DNA of 64,000 nt from Chryseobacterium viscerum. GTDB taxonomy: Bacteria; Bacteroidota; Bacteroidia; Flavobacteriales; Weeksellaceae. The DNA is taken from the NCBI RefSeq assembly GCF_025949665.1, contig NZ_JAPDFT010000004.1, forward strand, positions 186,001 to 250,000, in the 5' to 3' direction. The translations under genes were made by a program, and so were the position numbers. Below, one piece after another: positions 26,029 to 33,753 of the stretch (the first letter of the stretch is position 1; each line of letters starts with the position of its first letter). Under the pieces are notes generated by a model. That model was not told where the DNA came from. It did not search any database and saw only the letters and a program-made list of their open reading frames with translations.

Positions 26029-27474
26029 TTATTCCGCTGTTCTCCCTAAAAGCGTGCCTTGTGTATTATCATAAACAAAAACGTTCACAATGTCACCTAT
26101 TTTCTGCCCTTCAAGCTGATCGAAGACACATACGGCATTCTGAGAGTTTCTTCCTTTCCATTGGTTTTTGTTCTTCTTGGAAATTCCTTCAATCAGAATC
26201 TGATGCATTCTTCCAACATAAGATTTCATTCTTTGTTTTGAAAGCTCACCCTGAAGTGCAATAACCTCAGCAAGGCGTCTCTGCTTCACATCAGCAGGAA
26301 TATTGTCTTCCATCTTCTTGTGAGCCGGAGTTCCAGGTCTTTCTGAGTAGGCAAACATATAACCATAGTCATATTCTACTTCTCTCATCAGGCTTAAAGT
26401 ATCCTGGTGGTCTTCTTCTGATTCATTACAGAATCCAACAATCATATCCTGAGAAAAGGCTACTTCAGGAACAATCTCCTTCGCTTTTCTGATCAGATCA
26501 AGGTATTCTTCACGGGTATGCTGTCTGTTCATCGCTTCAAGCATATTATTGCTTCCACTTTGTACAGGAAGGTGAACATATTTACAGATGTTATCATGCT
26601 TTGCCATCATTTTGAATACATCCAGACTCATATCCTGTGGATTTGATGTAGAGAATCTGATTCTCAGTTCCGGAACGGCTTTAGCCACTAAATCAAGAAG
26701 CTGAGCAAAGTTTACAGCCGTTGCTTTCTGAATTTCAGAAGCTTTGGCAAAATCTTTTTTAGGCCCTCCTCCATACCAAAGGTAAGAGTCTACATTTTGT
26801 CCTAAAAGGGTAATTTCTTTATATCCGTTGTTAGCAAGATCTTTACATTCATCTATAATAGAGTGCGGATCACGGCTTCTTTCTCTTCCTCTGGTAAAAG
26901 GAACTACACAGAATGTACACATGTTATCACAACCTCTGGTAATGGTAACAAATGCGGTAACTCCGTTTCCTCCTAAACGAACAGGATTAATATCTGCATA
27001 GGTTTCTTCTTTGGAAAGAATTACGTTAATCGCATCTCTTCCATCATCGGTTTCTTTTAAAAGATTGGGTAAGTCTCTATAAGCATCCGGGCCTACAACA
27101 AGATCAACCAGTTGTTCTTCTTCTAAGAATTTGGTTTTCAGTCTTTCAGCCATACACCCTAAAACCCCCACCGTCATATTCGGTTTTTCTTTTTTCAGGT
27201 TTTTAAACTGGGAAAGACGCATTCTTACGGTCTGTTCTGCTTTTTCTCGAATGGAACATGTATTTAAAAGAATCAGGTCTGCTTCTTCTACCTTCATTGT
27301 TGTATTGTATCCCTGTTCATTAAGAATGGATGCAACAATTTCAGAGTCAGAGAAATTCATCTGACAACCGTAGCTTTCTAAAAACAGTTTTTTAGAATTT
27401 TCCGGTCTTTCAGCAATGGCAAAAGCTTCGCCCTGTTTCGTTTCGTCTATATATTTTTCCTGCACGATAATCAA
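26029..27474 (-). CDS. miaB: tRNA-2-methylthio-N6-dimethylallyladenosine synthase
   Basis: A radical-SAM methylthiotransferase that adds the 2-methylthio group to i6A37 of tRNAs. 481 residues. The N-terminal UPF0004 domain carries the auxiliary cluster cysteines (YGCQMNFSDSE, NTCSIREKAEQ, GVLGCMAER). The radical-SAM motif is CDNMCTFCVVPFTRGRERSR. The C-terminal ~60 residues are a TRAM domain (ending NVFVYDNTQGTLLGR). MiaE, which hydroxylates the same nucleotide, is encoded at 54969 in this window, so the ms2io6A branch is present apart from miaA. Confidence 0.97.
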   Translation of the reverse strand: MIIVQEKYIDETKQGEAFAIAERPENSKKLFLESYGCQMNFSDSEIVASILNEQGYNTTMKVEEADLILLNTCSIREKAEQTVRMRLSQFKNLKKEKPNMTVGVLGCMAERLKTKFLEEEQLVDLVVGPDAYRDLPNLLKETDDGRDAINVILSKEETYADINPVRLGGNGVTAFVTITRGCDNMCTFCVVPFTRGRERSRDPHSIIDECKDLANNGYKEITLLGQNVDSYLWYGGGPKKDFAKASEIQKATAVNFAQLLDLVAKAVPELRIRFSTSNPQDMSLDVFKMMAKHDNICKYVHLPVQSGSNNMLEAMNRQHTREEYLDLIRKAKEIVPEVAFSQDMIVGFCNESEEDHQDTLSLMREVEYDYGYMFAYSERPGTPAHKKMEDNIPADVKQRRLAEVIALQGELSKQRMKSYVGRMHQILIEGISKKNKNQWKGRNSQNAVCVFDQLEGQKIGDIVNVFVYDNTQGTLLGRTAE

Positions 27475-27548
27475 TTTAAGGTCCGCAATTTTAAATTACG
27501 AATAAATAAGTCTGCAAAGATACAAAATATTGTGACAGAATGTCAGGA

Positions 27549-28274
27549 TTATCTTTCAGTAAATGCTATTGAAAACTGTACCGGAAATGAAATTCTCTCA
27601 ACAATAGGAATATCTTTATAAAATGCTGGTATCCAAACCTTTTTTATCCTTGCAAGAGTCCTCATAAAATCATTATTGAAATTTTTATTATCTACCTCAG
27701 GATAAATTCTAGGTTTAATAATATTCCCGTCTTTACTGATATAAAATTCAAGATTTACTTTCCCGTTAAGCTGGTAATCCTCGAAAATCATCATAAAATT
27801 ATCATGAAATATTGTATGAAAAGCTTTTGCACCTTCCGGGTATTTGGTGTGTGCTACAAATTTGTTGGCATCATAACCCGGCTGATAATTGCTCATCAGA
27901 TCCTTGGGATATAAAATAAATTCAGCAATAGCCCCAATTTTCCAGCCTTTTGTTTCAGCCGGTTTCCACTTTTTAAGATTTTTAAGAAGCTCCCTGGACA
28001 GATCATACGCACATTTGTTTCTTGCAATATTAGCTGTATCCGAATCTTTGATGAATTTAACTTCAGCTTTTTCTGTTACAATAATTCTTGGCTGATAAAT
28101 CTCTTTTTCATCACACTCCTTAAATTTATTATTAACAAAGTATTCATGGGCGTCTTTATAGAAGTTAACAATCCCTCCTTCATAAAAACTTTGTTTTTCC
28201 GGGTATTCATCAAGTATCTGCGCTTTAGACATAGATACAAAAGCCAGAAAAAACATAAGAAAAATATTTTTCAT
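27549..28274 (-). CDS. secreted protein with TonB C-terminal-like domain
   Basis: 241 residues with a signal peptide (MKNIFLMFFLAFVSMSKA). Two similar halves carry the pattern KFIKDSDTANIARNKCAYDL..LLKNLKKWKPAETKGWKIG and NLEFYISKDGNIIKPRIYPE..MRTLARIKKVWIPAFYKDIP, i.e. a strand, a helix and a Trp-Pro turn, as in TonB C-terminal domains. It has no N-terminal membrane anchor or proline-rich linker, so a role as an energy transducer is doubtful. A related, shorter gene lies 17 bp upstream on the same strand. Confidence 0.6.
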   Translation of the reverse strand: MKNIFLMFFLAFVSMSKAQILDEYPEKQSFYEGGIVNFYKDAHEYFVNNKFKECDEKEIYQPRIIVTEKAEVKFIKDSDTANIARNKCAYDLSRELLKNLKKWKPAETKGWKIGAIAEFILYPKDLMSNYQPGYDANKFVAHTKYPEGAKAFHTIFHDNFMMIFEDYQLNGKVNLEFYISKDGNIIKPRIYPEVDNKNFNNDFMRTLARIKKVWIPAFYKDIPIVERISFPVQFSIAFTER

Positions 28275-28291
28275 TACTGTGTTGAAATTAT

Positions 28292-28774
28292 TTAATCAAT
28301 ATCTGTTGAAATTGAAGAGAAGTTCATTTTAACTTTAATCTGTGAGGCTACAGGCTGTCCGCTACAAGACGCTGGCGTCCAGTTTTTCTTTATTCTTCTT
28401 ACTACATACTGCATATCATCAAAAAAAACTTCGCTGTTCTGCACTTTGGGCATTCCTTTCACATCTACTACTTTTCCTTTAGCATCAAGTACCAAAGTAA
28501 ATGTAAAGTCTCCTGTAAGCGCATAGAAATCTGAATTAAGATAGGCATACATGTATTTGTTCAGAATATCTTTGTAAGCAGCAACCCCTCCTTCATAAGC
28601 AGCCGGTTTAAAATCATTACATTTCACGGCAATCTGCATAAAAGGTTCTTTAATATCTATTTTTAAAATATTTTTATTGCTATCTCTTATGAAAGCATCA
28701 TCCCGTTCTTCCTGATCCTGTGCAAATGAAAAATTCACTGCACACAAAGCCAAAAATAAAAGTATTGTTCTCAT
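28292..28774 (-). CDS. secreted protein with a single TonB-C-like domain
   Basis: About 160 residues from the ATG at 28774, chosen because it opens a clean signal peptide (MRTILLFLALCAVNFSFA); the longer frame from 28849 adds 25 improbable residues. The end FTFTLVLDAKGKVVDVKGMP to VVRRIKKNWTPASCSGQPV matches the C-terminal pattern of the neighbouring 27549-28274 protein, so the two are paralogs in one transcript. Likely periplasmic. Function unknown. Confidence 0.6.
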   Translation of the reverse strand: MRTILLFLALCAVNFSFAQDQEERDDAFIRDSNKNILKIDIKEPFMQIAVKCNDFKPAAYEGGVAAYKDILNKYMYAYLNSDFYALTGDFTFTLVLDAKGKVVDVKGMPKVQNSEVFFDDMQYVVRRIKKNWTPASCSGQPVASQIKVKMNFSSISTDID

Positions 28775-28905
28775 AATTTTGTTTAATAATAATGAGCAAA
28801 GGTAAATATTTAGCACATTTATAAAAAAGAAAAACTTCACGCAAAGCATGAAGTTTTATATATAGATTCTGAATTTCAGATAACTTTCCGATTATTTATT
28901 TCTTC

Positions 28906-30639
28906 TTACAGCAGTCCTTTGATGTGTTTATAATTGGTCTTTACCGTTTCAAAAACCTCATCCATTTTACCACCAAGCATAAGTTGCGCCATGGATTTTG
29001 TCATTCCCATGATCTGATCAAATTCAATTTTAGGAGGGAGAGCAAGTGCATTGGGGTTGGTAAAGATATTCAGAAGATAAGGGCCATTATGATCTAAACA
29101 TTCTTTGATTGCACTTTCCACTTCTTCGGGAAGATGTACATTTTTCCCGGGATAGCCCATTGCATGAGCCACCATAGCAAAGTCCGGATTAATCATATCG
29201 GTTTCATTATCCGGCATTCCGCCAACTTCCATTTCCAGCTTAACCATTCCAAGGGTTCTGTTGTTGAAAACAATCAGTTTTATTGGTAATTTATACTGAA
29301 AAATAGTTGCCATATCTCCCAATAGCATAGACAATCCTCCGTCTCCACACATGGCAATAACCTGTTTTTCGGGATGAGATAAAGCAGCTCCGATTGCCAT
29401 CGGCATAGCGTTGGCCATTGATCCATGATTAAAAGAGCCGAGCATCTTCCTTTCACCTGTTCCTGTAATAAACCGGGCTCCCCATACACAGCACATTCCG
29501 GTGTCAACAGTAAAAATAGCATCTTTTTTAGCAAGCCTGTCTAAAGTATAGGCCACATATTCCGGCTGGATAGCATTCTCTTTTCCAAAATCCTTTACAT
29601 ACTCCAACTGATTTTCTTTTACTTTATCATAAAATGCCAGCTGCTCATTCAGAAAATGAACATCTGTTTTTTCTTCCAGTAAAGGAAGCAATGCCTTTAT
29701 CGTTTCTTTGATATCCCCCGCAAGGCCTAATTCAAGTTTTGCTCTTCTTCCTAATCTTTCCGGGCTTTCGTCTATCTGTACAATTTTATTTTTTACCGGC
29801 ATGAACTTCTGGTACGGAAAATCAGTCCCCAAAAGAAGAACCAGATCTGCTTCGTGCATGGCATGATATGCTGAAGGAAATCCCAACAGTCCGGTAAGCC
29901 CCACTTCATTAGAATTATTAGGCTGAATGGCCATTTTCCCCCGGAATGAATACCCTACGGGTGCTTTTAAAAGTTTAGACAATTCTATAACTTCGGCACT
30001 CGCCTCCCCTGCTCCAACTCCACAGTATAAAGTTATTTTTTTGCTGCCATTCACTAATGTCGCCAGCTGCTTCAGTTCATCATCGGAAGGTCTTATAACA
30101 GGATTGGTTTTAAAGATTTGGGTAGAAGTAGATCCTTCTTCAGCATCCAGTTCGGAAACGTCTCCCGGAAGACCTATCACAGCAACGCCTTTTTTGGAAA
30201 TTGCATGTTGAATGGCAGTCTGAAGAGTTCTTTGTACCTGCTCCGGGCGGGTAATCATCTGATTATAATAACTGCAGTCATCAAACAGTTTTATTGTATT
30301 GGTCTCCTGAAAGTAATCCATTCCCATTTCATCACTGGGAATCGTGGAAGCAATCACCAGCATAGGAACATGAGATCTGTGCGCTTCATACACTCCATTG
30401 ATCAAATGAACGTGACCCGGTCCACAACTTCCTGCACACACTGCCAAACCATCAAGTTCAGCCTCTGCGGCAGCGGCATAAGCTCCTACTTCTTCGTGCC
30501 TTACATGAATCCACTGGATACTGCTTTTTTTGACAGCAATATTCAGATGGTTGAGACTGTCGCCGGTTACTGCATAAATTCTTTTCACATTGGCATTTTC
30601 GAGCATTTCAACAATCTGCTCTGCTATGTTTTTGGCCAT
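28906..30639 (-). CDS. poxB: pyruvate dehydrogenase (quinone) / pyruvate oxidase-type ThDP enzyme
   Basis: Oxidative decarboxylation of pyruvate to acetate and CO2 with ThDP and FAD, feeding electrons to quinones. 577 residues from the ATG at 30639 (MAKNIAEQIVEML); the frame upstream of it lacks family similarity. The N-terminal domain has VTGDSLNHLN, VRHEEVGAYAAAAEA, CAGSCGPGHVHLINGVYEAH, and YFQETNTIKLFDDCSYY, which align closely with E. coli PoxB. The ThDP motif is GDGGLSMLLGDMATIFQYKLPIKLIVFNN. Acetolactate synthase is the main alternative, but the PoxB-like spacing and the lack of a regulatory subunit argue against it. Confidence 0.88.
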   Translation of the reverse strand: MAKNIAEQIVEMLENANVKRIYAVTGDSLNHLNIAVKKSSIQWIHVRHEEVGAYAAAAEAELDGLAVCAGSCGPGHVHLINGVYEAHRSHVPMLVIASTIPSDEMGMDYFQETNTIKLFDDCSYYNQMITRPEQVQRTLQTAIQHAISKKGVAVIGLPGDVSELDAEEGSTSTQIFKTNPVIRPSDDELKQLATLVNGSKKITLYCGVGAGEASAEVIELSKLLKAPVGYSFRGKMAIQPNNSNEVGLTGLLGFPSAYHAMHEADLVLLLGTDFPYQKFMPVKNKIVQIDESPERLGRRAKLELGLAGDIKETIKALLPLLEEKTDVHFLNEQLAFYDKVKENQLEYVKDFGKENAIQPEYVAYTLDRLAKKDAIFTVDTGMCCVWGARFITGTGERKMLGSFNHGSMANAMPMAIGAALSHPEKQVIAMCGDGGLSMLLGDMATIFQYKLPIKLIVFNNRTLGMVKLEMEVGGMPDNETDMINPDFAMVAHAMGYPGKNVHLPEEVESAIKECLDHNGPYLLNIFTNPNALALPPKIEFDQIMGMTKSMAQLMLGGKMDEVFETVKTNYKHIKGLL

Positions 30640-30792
30640 AATTATTCTGTTTTGGTGGTTGTTTTGGTGAAAAATAGTACTTGACAGGAATACTAGCGTC
30701 CCTGGCTCTATCAAATTTAGCTAATAAAGTTGGAACTCTCATCCGGTCTCAATGTTAAAACTTTGTAATTTAACTTTGATTTTTTTAATATT

Positions 30793-30827
30793 TAAACCTC
30801 ACAGGTTTTGAAAACCTGTGAGGTTTA
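30793..30827. repeat. perfect 17-bp inverted repeat
   Basis: TAAACCTCACAGGTTTT (30793-30809) is followed by one G and then its exact reverse complement (30811-30827). It lies between poxB and lysA. It has the form of a very stable hairpin, and its core resembles the CCTCACAGATC sequence near 19160. It may be a dispersed intergenic palindrome rather than a terminator. Confidence 0.7.
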
Positions 30828-30869
30828 GCATTAGCCATCAACAAACGGCAAATGAATTGATTTAAAACA

Positions 30870-30897
30870 AAACAGCCACCCAAAAAGGCGGCTGTTT
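30870..30897 (-). terminator. terminator after lysA
   Basis: On the reverse strand AAACAGCC and GGCTGTTT close a stem 19 nt after the lysA stop, with a TTTTGTTTT tail. Confidence 0.8.
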
Positions 30898-30915
30898 ATA
30901 TAATATGCTTCAGAT

Positions 30916-32118
30916 TTACATTACGATTTCGATCTGATTTCTCAGTAGATCTTCAAACTCATCTCTTTTACGGATCAAATGTGCTTTTCCGTCTAAGAAT
31001 AGTACCTCAGCAGGTTTTAGTCTTGAGTTGAAGTTTGAACTCATTTCAAAACCATAAGCTCCGGCATTGTGGAAAGCAAGAATATCTCCTTCTCTTACCT
31101 CATTCAGTTTTCTGTCCCAGGCGAAGGTATCCGTTTCGCAGATGTTTCCTACTACTGTATAAATTCTTTCTGCTCCTTTTGGATTGGATAGGTTTTCGAT
31201 CATGTGGTAAGAATCATAGAACATTGGACGGATAAGGTGGTTGAATCCAGAATTCACCCCCACAAAAACAGTAGCCGTTGTCTGTTTGATCACATTAGCT
31301 TTCACCAATAAATATCCGCTTTTCCCAACTAAGAATTTTCCAGGTTCAAACCATAATTCGAATTTTTTTCCTGTAGATTTTGAGAACTCAGAAATTACTT
31401 TTTCTACTTTTTTACCTAATGTTCTCACATCAGTTTCTTCTTCACTATCCTGATAAGGGATTTTGAAACCGCTTCCCATATCCAGATATTTCAGATTTGG
31501 GAAATGTTCAGAAAGTTCCAGCATAATCTCCAAAGCCTGCAGGAATACATCCGGGTCTTTGATCTCACTTCCTGTATGCATGTGAAGTCCTTCCACATTC
31601 AGGTTTGTACTTTTCATCACTCTTTCGATGTGACGAACCTGGTGAATAGAAATACCGAATTTACTGTCGATATGCCCCGTTGAAATTTTATAGTTTCCTC
31701 CAGCAAAAATATGTGGGTTGATTCTTACCAAAATAGGATACGAATTTCCGTATTTATTCCCGAACTGCTCAAGAATAGAAATGTTATCAATGTTTATATG
31801 AACTCCAAAGGTCATTGCTTCTTCTATTTCAGCAAGATCAACACAGTTGGGAGTAAACAATATCTTTTCTTTTGAAAATCCTGCCTTTAATCCAAGTTTT
31901 ACTTCATTAATGGATACACAATCCAAAGAAGCGCCCAGATTCTTGACATACTTAAGGATATTGATGTTTGTCAACGCCTTCGCTGCGTAGAAGAACTTTG
32001 TATGTTTTAAAAAAGAAGATGTAAGTTTTTCGTATTGAACTTTGATAGATTCCGCGTCATAAACATACACCGGGGTGCCAAACTCATTGGCAATCTTTAA
32101 TAATTCTTTTGAATTCAT
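30916..32118 (-). CDS. lysA: diaminopimelate decarboxylase
   Basis: The last step of lysine synthesis, meso-diaminopimelate to L-lysine, PLP-dependent. 400 residues of the fold-III decarboxylase family. The PLP lysine is K47 in FFYAAKALTN. Family segments follow: HMHTGSEI, YLDMGSGFKIPY, WFEPGKFLV, GNICETDTFAWDR with the substrate-binding Cys, and AGAYGFEMSSNFNSR. It is preceded by a leader with a small lysine-rich ORF and overlapping terminator/antiterminator hairpins, described separately, which suggests control by lysine supply. Confidence 0.95.
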   Translation of the reverse strand: MNSKELLKIANEFGTPVYVYDAESIKVQYEKLTSSFLKHTKFFYAAKALTNINILKYVKNLGASLDCVSINEVKLGLKAGFSKEKILFTPNCVDLAEIEEAMTFGVHINIDNISILEQFGNKYGNSYPILVRINPHIFAGGNYKISTGHIDSKFGISIHQVRHIERVMKSTNLNVEGLHMHTGSEIKDPDVFLQALEIMLELSEHFPNLKYLDMGSGFKIPYQDSEEETDVRTLGKKVEKVISEFSKSTGKKFELWFEPGKFLVGKSGYLLVKANVIKQTTATVFVGVNSGFNHLIRPMFYDSYHMIENLSNPKGAERIYTVVGNICETDTFAWDRKLNEVREGDILAFHNAGAYGFEMSSNFNSRLKPAEVLFLDGKAHLIRKRDEFEDLLRNQIEIVM

Positions 32119-32133
32119 AATTTCATTTTAACA

Positions 32134-32202
32134 TAAAAAAAGGCAGATTCTTATAAAAAGAGCCTGCCGCATTGATTATTTTTTATGCAAGACAACTCTT
32201 TT
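32134..32202 (-). promoter_or_regulatory. candidate transcription attenuator of lysA
   Basis: Two mutually exclusive hairpins on the reverse strand. Terminator: the arm at 32168-32158 (GGCAGGCTCTT) pairs with 32152-32142 (AAGAATCTGCC) with one mismatch, then a T run (32141-32134). Antiterminator: AAAAGAG (32202-32196) pairs with CTCTTTT (32162-32156), and TTGCAT (32190-32185) pairs with ATGCGG (32172-32167), consuming the left arm of the terminator. The stop codon of the leader ORF overlaps the start of the antiterminator arm, so a ribosome that finishes the leader would favour termination. Confidence 0.6.
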
Positions 32203-32272
32203 AAATATTCCAAACCTTAGAGAACCTTACAGCTCCCTTTTTTCCAGTTTTAATTTGTTTAAAATTTTGCAT
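32201..32272 (-). CDS. lysine-rich leader peptide of lysA (candidate)
   Basis: A 23-codon ORF opening MQNFKQIKTGKKG and ending in FSKVWNI. It has five lysines (positions 5, 8, 11, 12 and 19), i.e. more than one codon in five. It follows a TATTTTTG promoter box by about 20 nt and ends exactly at the antiterminator arm. This is the layout of ribosome-stalling attenuation leaders. The lysines are not in a long run, so sensing of lysine is an inference. Confidence 0.5.
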   Translation of the reverse strand: MQNFKQIKTGKKGAVRFSKVWNI

Positions 32273-32291
32273 TGCTTCTATTTATTTTTTG

Positions 32292-32299
32292 CAAAAATA
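32292..32299 (-). promoter_or_regulatory. -7 promoter element of the lysA leader
   Basis: TATTTTTG on the reverse strand fits TAnnTTTG and would start a transcript about 170 nt long before the lysA ATG. No clear -33 TTG is seen. Confidence 0.45.
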
Positions 32300-32378
32300 C
32301 TATTTATTTTTTATTATACGAAAATTGATTTGAAAAGCATCTTCTTTCAGATCAACTTGTAAAGTACTAATTCCTATA

Positions 32379-33602
32379 TCATTTCGGCAAAGGCAGGGTT
32401 TCAAAATCGCTGCGAAGCAGTGCCAGCTGCAGTTCATTATTCAGATCGGTGGAAGATAGCGGAAGGTCAATTTTTAACTTAGTCAGCTTGCTCAACGTCT
32501 GAATCTGGGTAAACAGCTCATAAAAACCAAATGAAACCACTTTCCCGTTTTCAATGATTAAAAATAATTTCTCTCCCAGTTTTCTTCCCTGTCCCAGCCA
32601 TAGTTCATTCCTCTTTCTGAATTCAACTCTCTGTTTCAGTACTGAAAAATCTTTAAATTCTTCCTGAGTCCCAATAAACTGAACGGCTTTTGTTCCTTGC
32701 GTAAATGATCTGAATTTTAAAACTGGTTTTTCGGTTTTATTGAGTGTATTTTTCTCAACTACATATTTATTATTTCTAAAATAAAGCCCGAAAGGCAGAA
32801 CTTCTTTCTTTTTAATATTCTTGGAATTAAGAATCAGCTTGGCAATAATGTCTGTTCCGGTAAGCTCAAAATTAATCTGTTCAACATCTTTCTGAATCTG
32901 TTCCCATTTTTTCGATTTGGAATTGAAAACTTTTTTGGAAAATTTGTTGATATCCTGAACATAATCTGAGAACATAATCCGTCCCGCTTCATCCTGAAAA
33001 TAAACAAAGCCTTTATCATTCGGAAGGTCCTGAGTAAGCTCTTTGATCTTGTTGATGTAGGTTTTTGCATTAGACTCATCATGTTGTTTCTGAATGATTT
33101 CGTTTTCGATATCTTTTGAAATCAGAAGTTTGAAAAGTTCTAATGTAGCTCTTGCATCACCTTCAGCCCTGTGGTGATTGGTTAAAGGAATTCCCAGAGA
33201 TTTCACCAGTTTTCCCAGCGAATAACTTACCTCATCAGGAATCAGTTTCTTTGCCAAAGGAATTGTATCTAAAGTGCTGGTTTTGAAGTCATACCCAAGC
33301 CTTTTGAATGACTGACGGAGCATTCTGTAATCAAAATCAATATTATGACCTACCAATGTTGTATTTTGAGTTATCTCGATAACTCTTTTGGCAATTTCAT
33401 GAAATTTTGGAGCAGTTTTGACCATTTTTGGGGTAATACTGGTCAGTTTCTGCACAAAAGGAGTAATATCACTTTCAGGGTTTACCAGAGATATAAACTG
33501 GTCAGTAATTTTCTGACCATCATATCTGTAGATGGCGATATCGATAATGCATTCATTTCTATAACCTGCACCATTACTTTCTATATCTATAATTGAATAC
33601 AT
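32379..33602 (-). CDS. DEDDh 3'-5' exonuclease fused to a degenerate GIY-YIG domain
   Basis: 407 residues. The N-terminal ~165 residues are a DnaQ-like exonuclease: D6 and E8 in DIESNG, H86 and D89 in GHNIDFD, H144 and D149 in HHRAEGDA, so all DEDDh residues are present. Residues 193-270 follow the layout of a GIY-YIG nuclease (LPNDKGFVYFQDEAGRIMF in place of LP..PGVYYF....G.I.Y; ELTGTDIIAKLILNS in place of ELTGSELEALLLES), but the second Tyr and the VGKS segment are lost, so this half looks inactive. The last ~130 residues are uncharacterised. A polymerase-III-epsilon-like or repair role is likely. Confidence 0.82.
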   Translation of the reverse strand: MYSIIDIESNGAGYRNECIIDIAIYRYDGQKITDQFISLVNPESDITPFVQKLTSITPKMVKTAPKFHEIAKRVIEITQNTTLVGHNIDFDYRMLRQSFKRLGYDFKTSTLDTIPLAKKLIPDEVSYSLGKLVKSLGIPLTNHHRAEGDARATLELFKLLISKDIENEIIQKQHDESNAKTYINKIKELTQDLPNDKGFVYFQDEAGRIMFSDYVQDINKFSKKVFNSKSKKWEQIQKDVEQINFELTGTDIIAKLILNSKNIKKKEVLPFGLYFRNNKYVVEKNTLNKTEKPVLKFRSFTQGTKAVQFIGTQEEFKDFSVLKQRVEFRKRNELWLGQGRKLGEKLFLIIENGKVVSFGFYELFTQIQTLSKLTKLKIDLPLSSTDLNNELQLALLRSDFETLPLPK

Positions 33603-33753
33603 TGAATGTGTGTTAACTGCTGTTTTGTCATTTATATTTAAAACCGAAGCTTTATTCCCCGATAAAATCCGGTTCTATTTTTTACTGTTATGTAAAGATA
33701 ACCTGCTAAAATAACAAAAAATATATCAAAATATAGCAGGTTATCCTTCAAAA

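Noticed and set aside
30118..30684. A 188-codon plus-strand frame
   Set aside because: Antisense shadow of poxB, composition unlike a real protein (His/Ser/Asn-rich without order).
30640..30792. TPP or SAM riboswitch upstream of poxB
   Set aside because: The conserved segments of both classes are missing; the resemblance is limited to a few short words.
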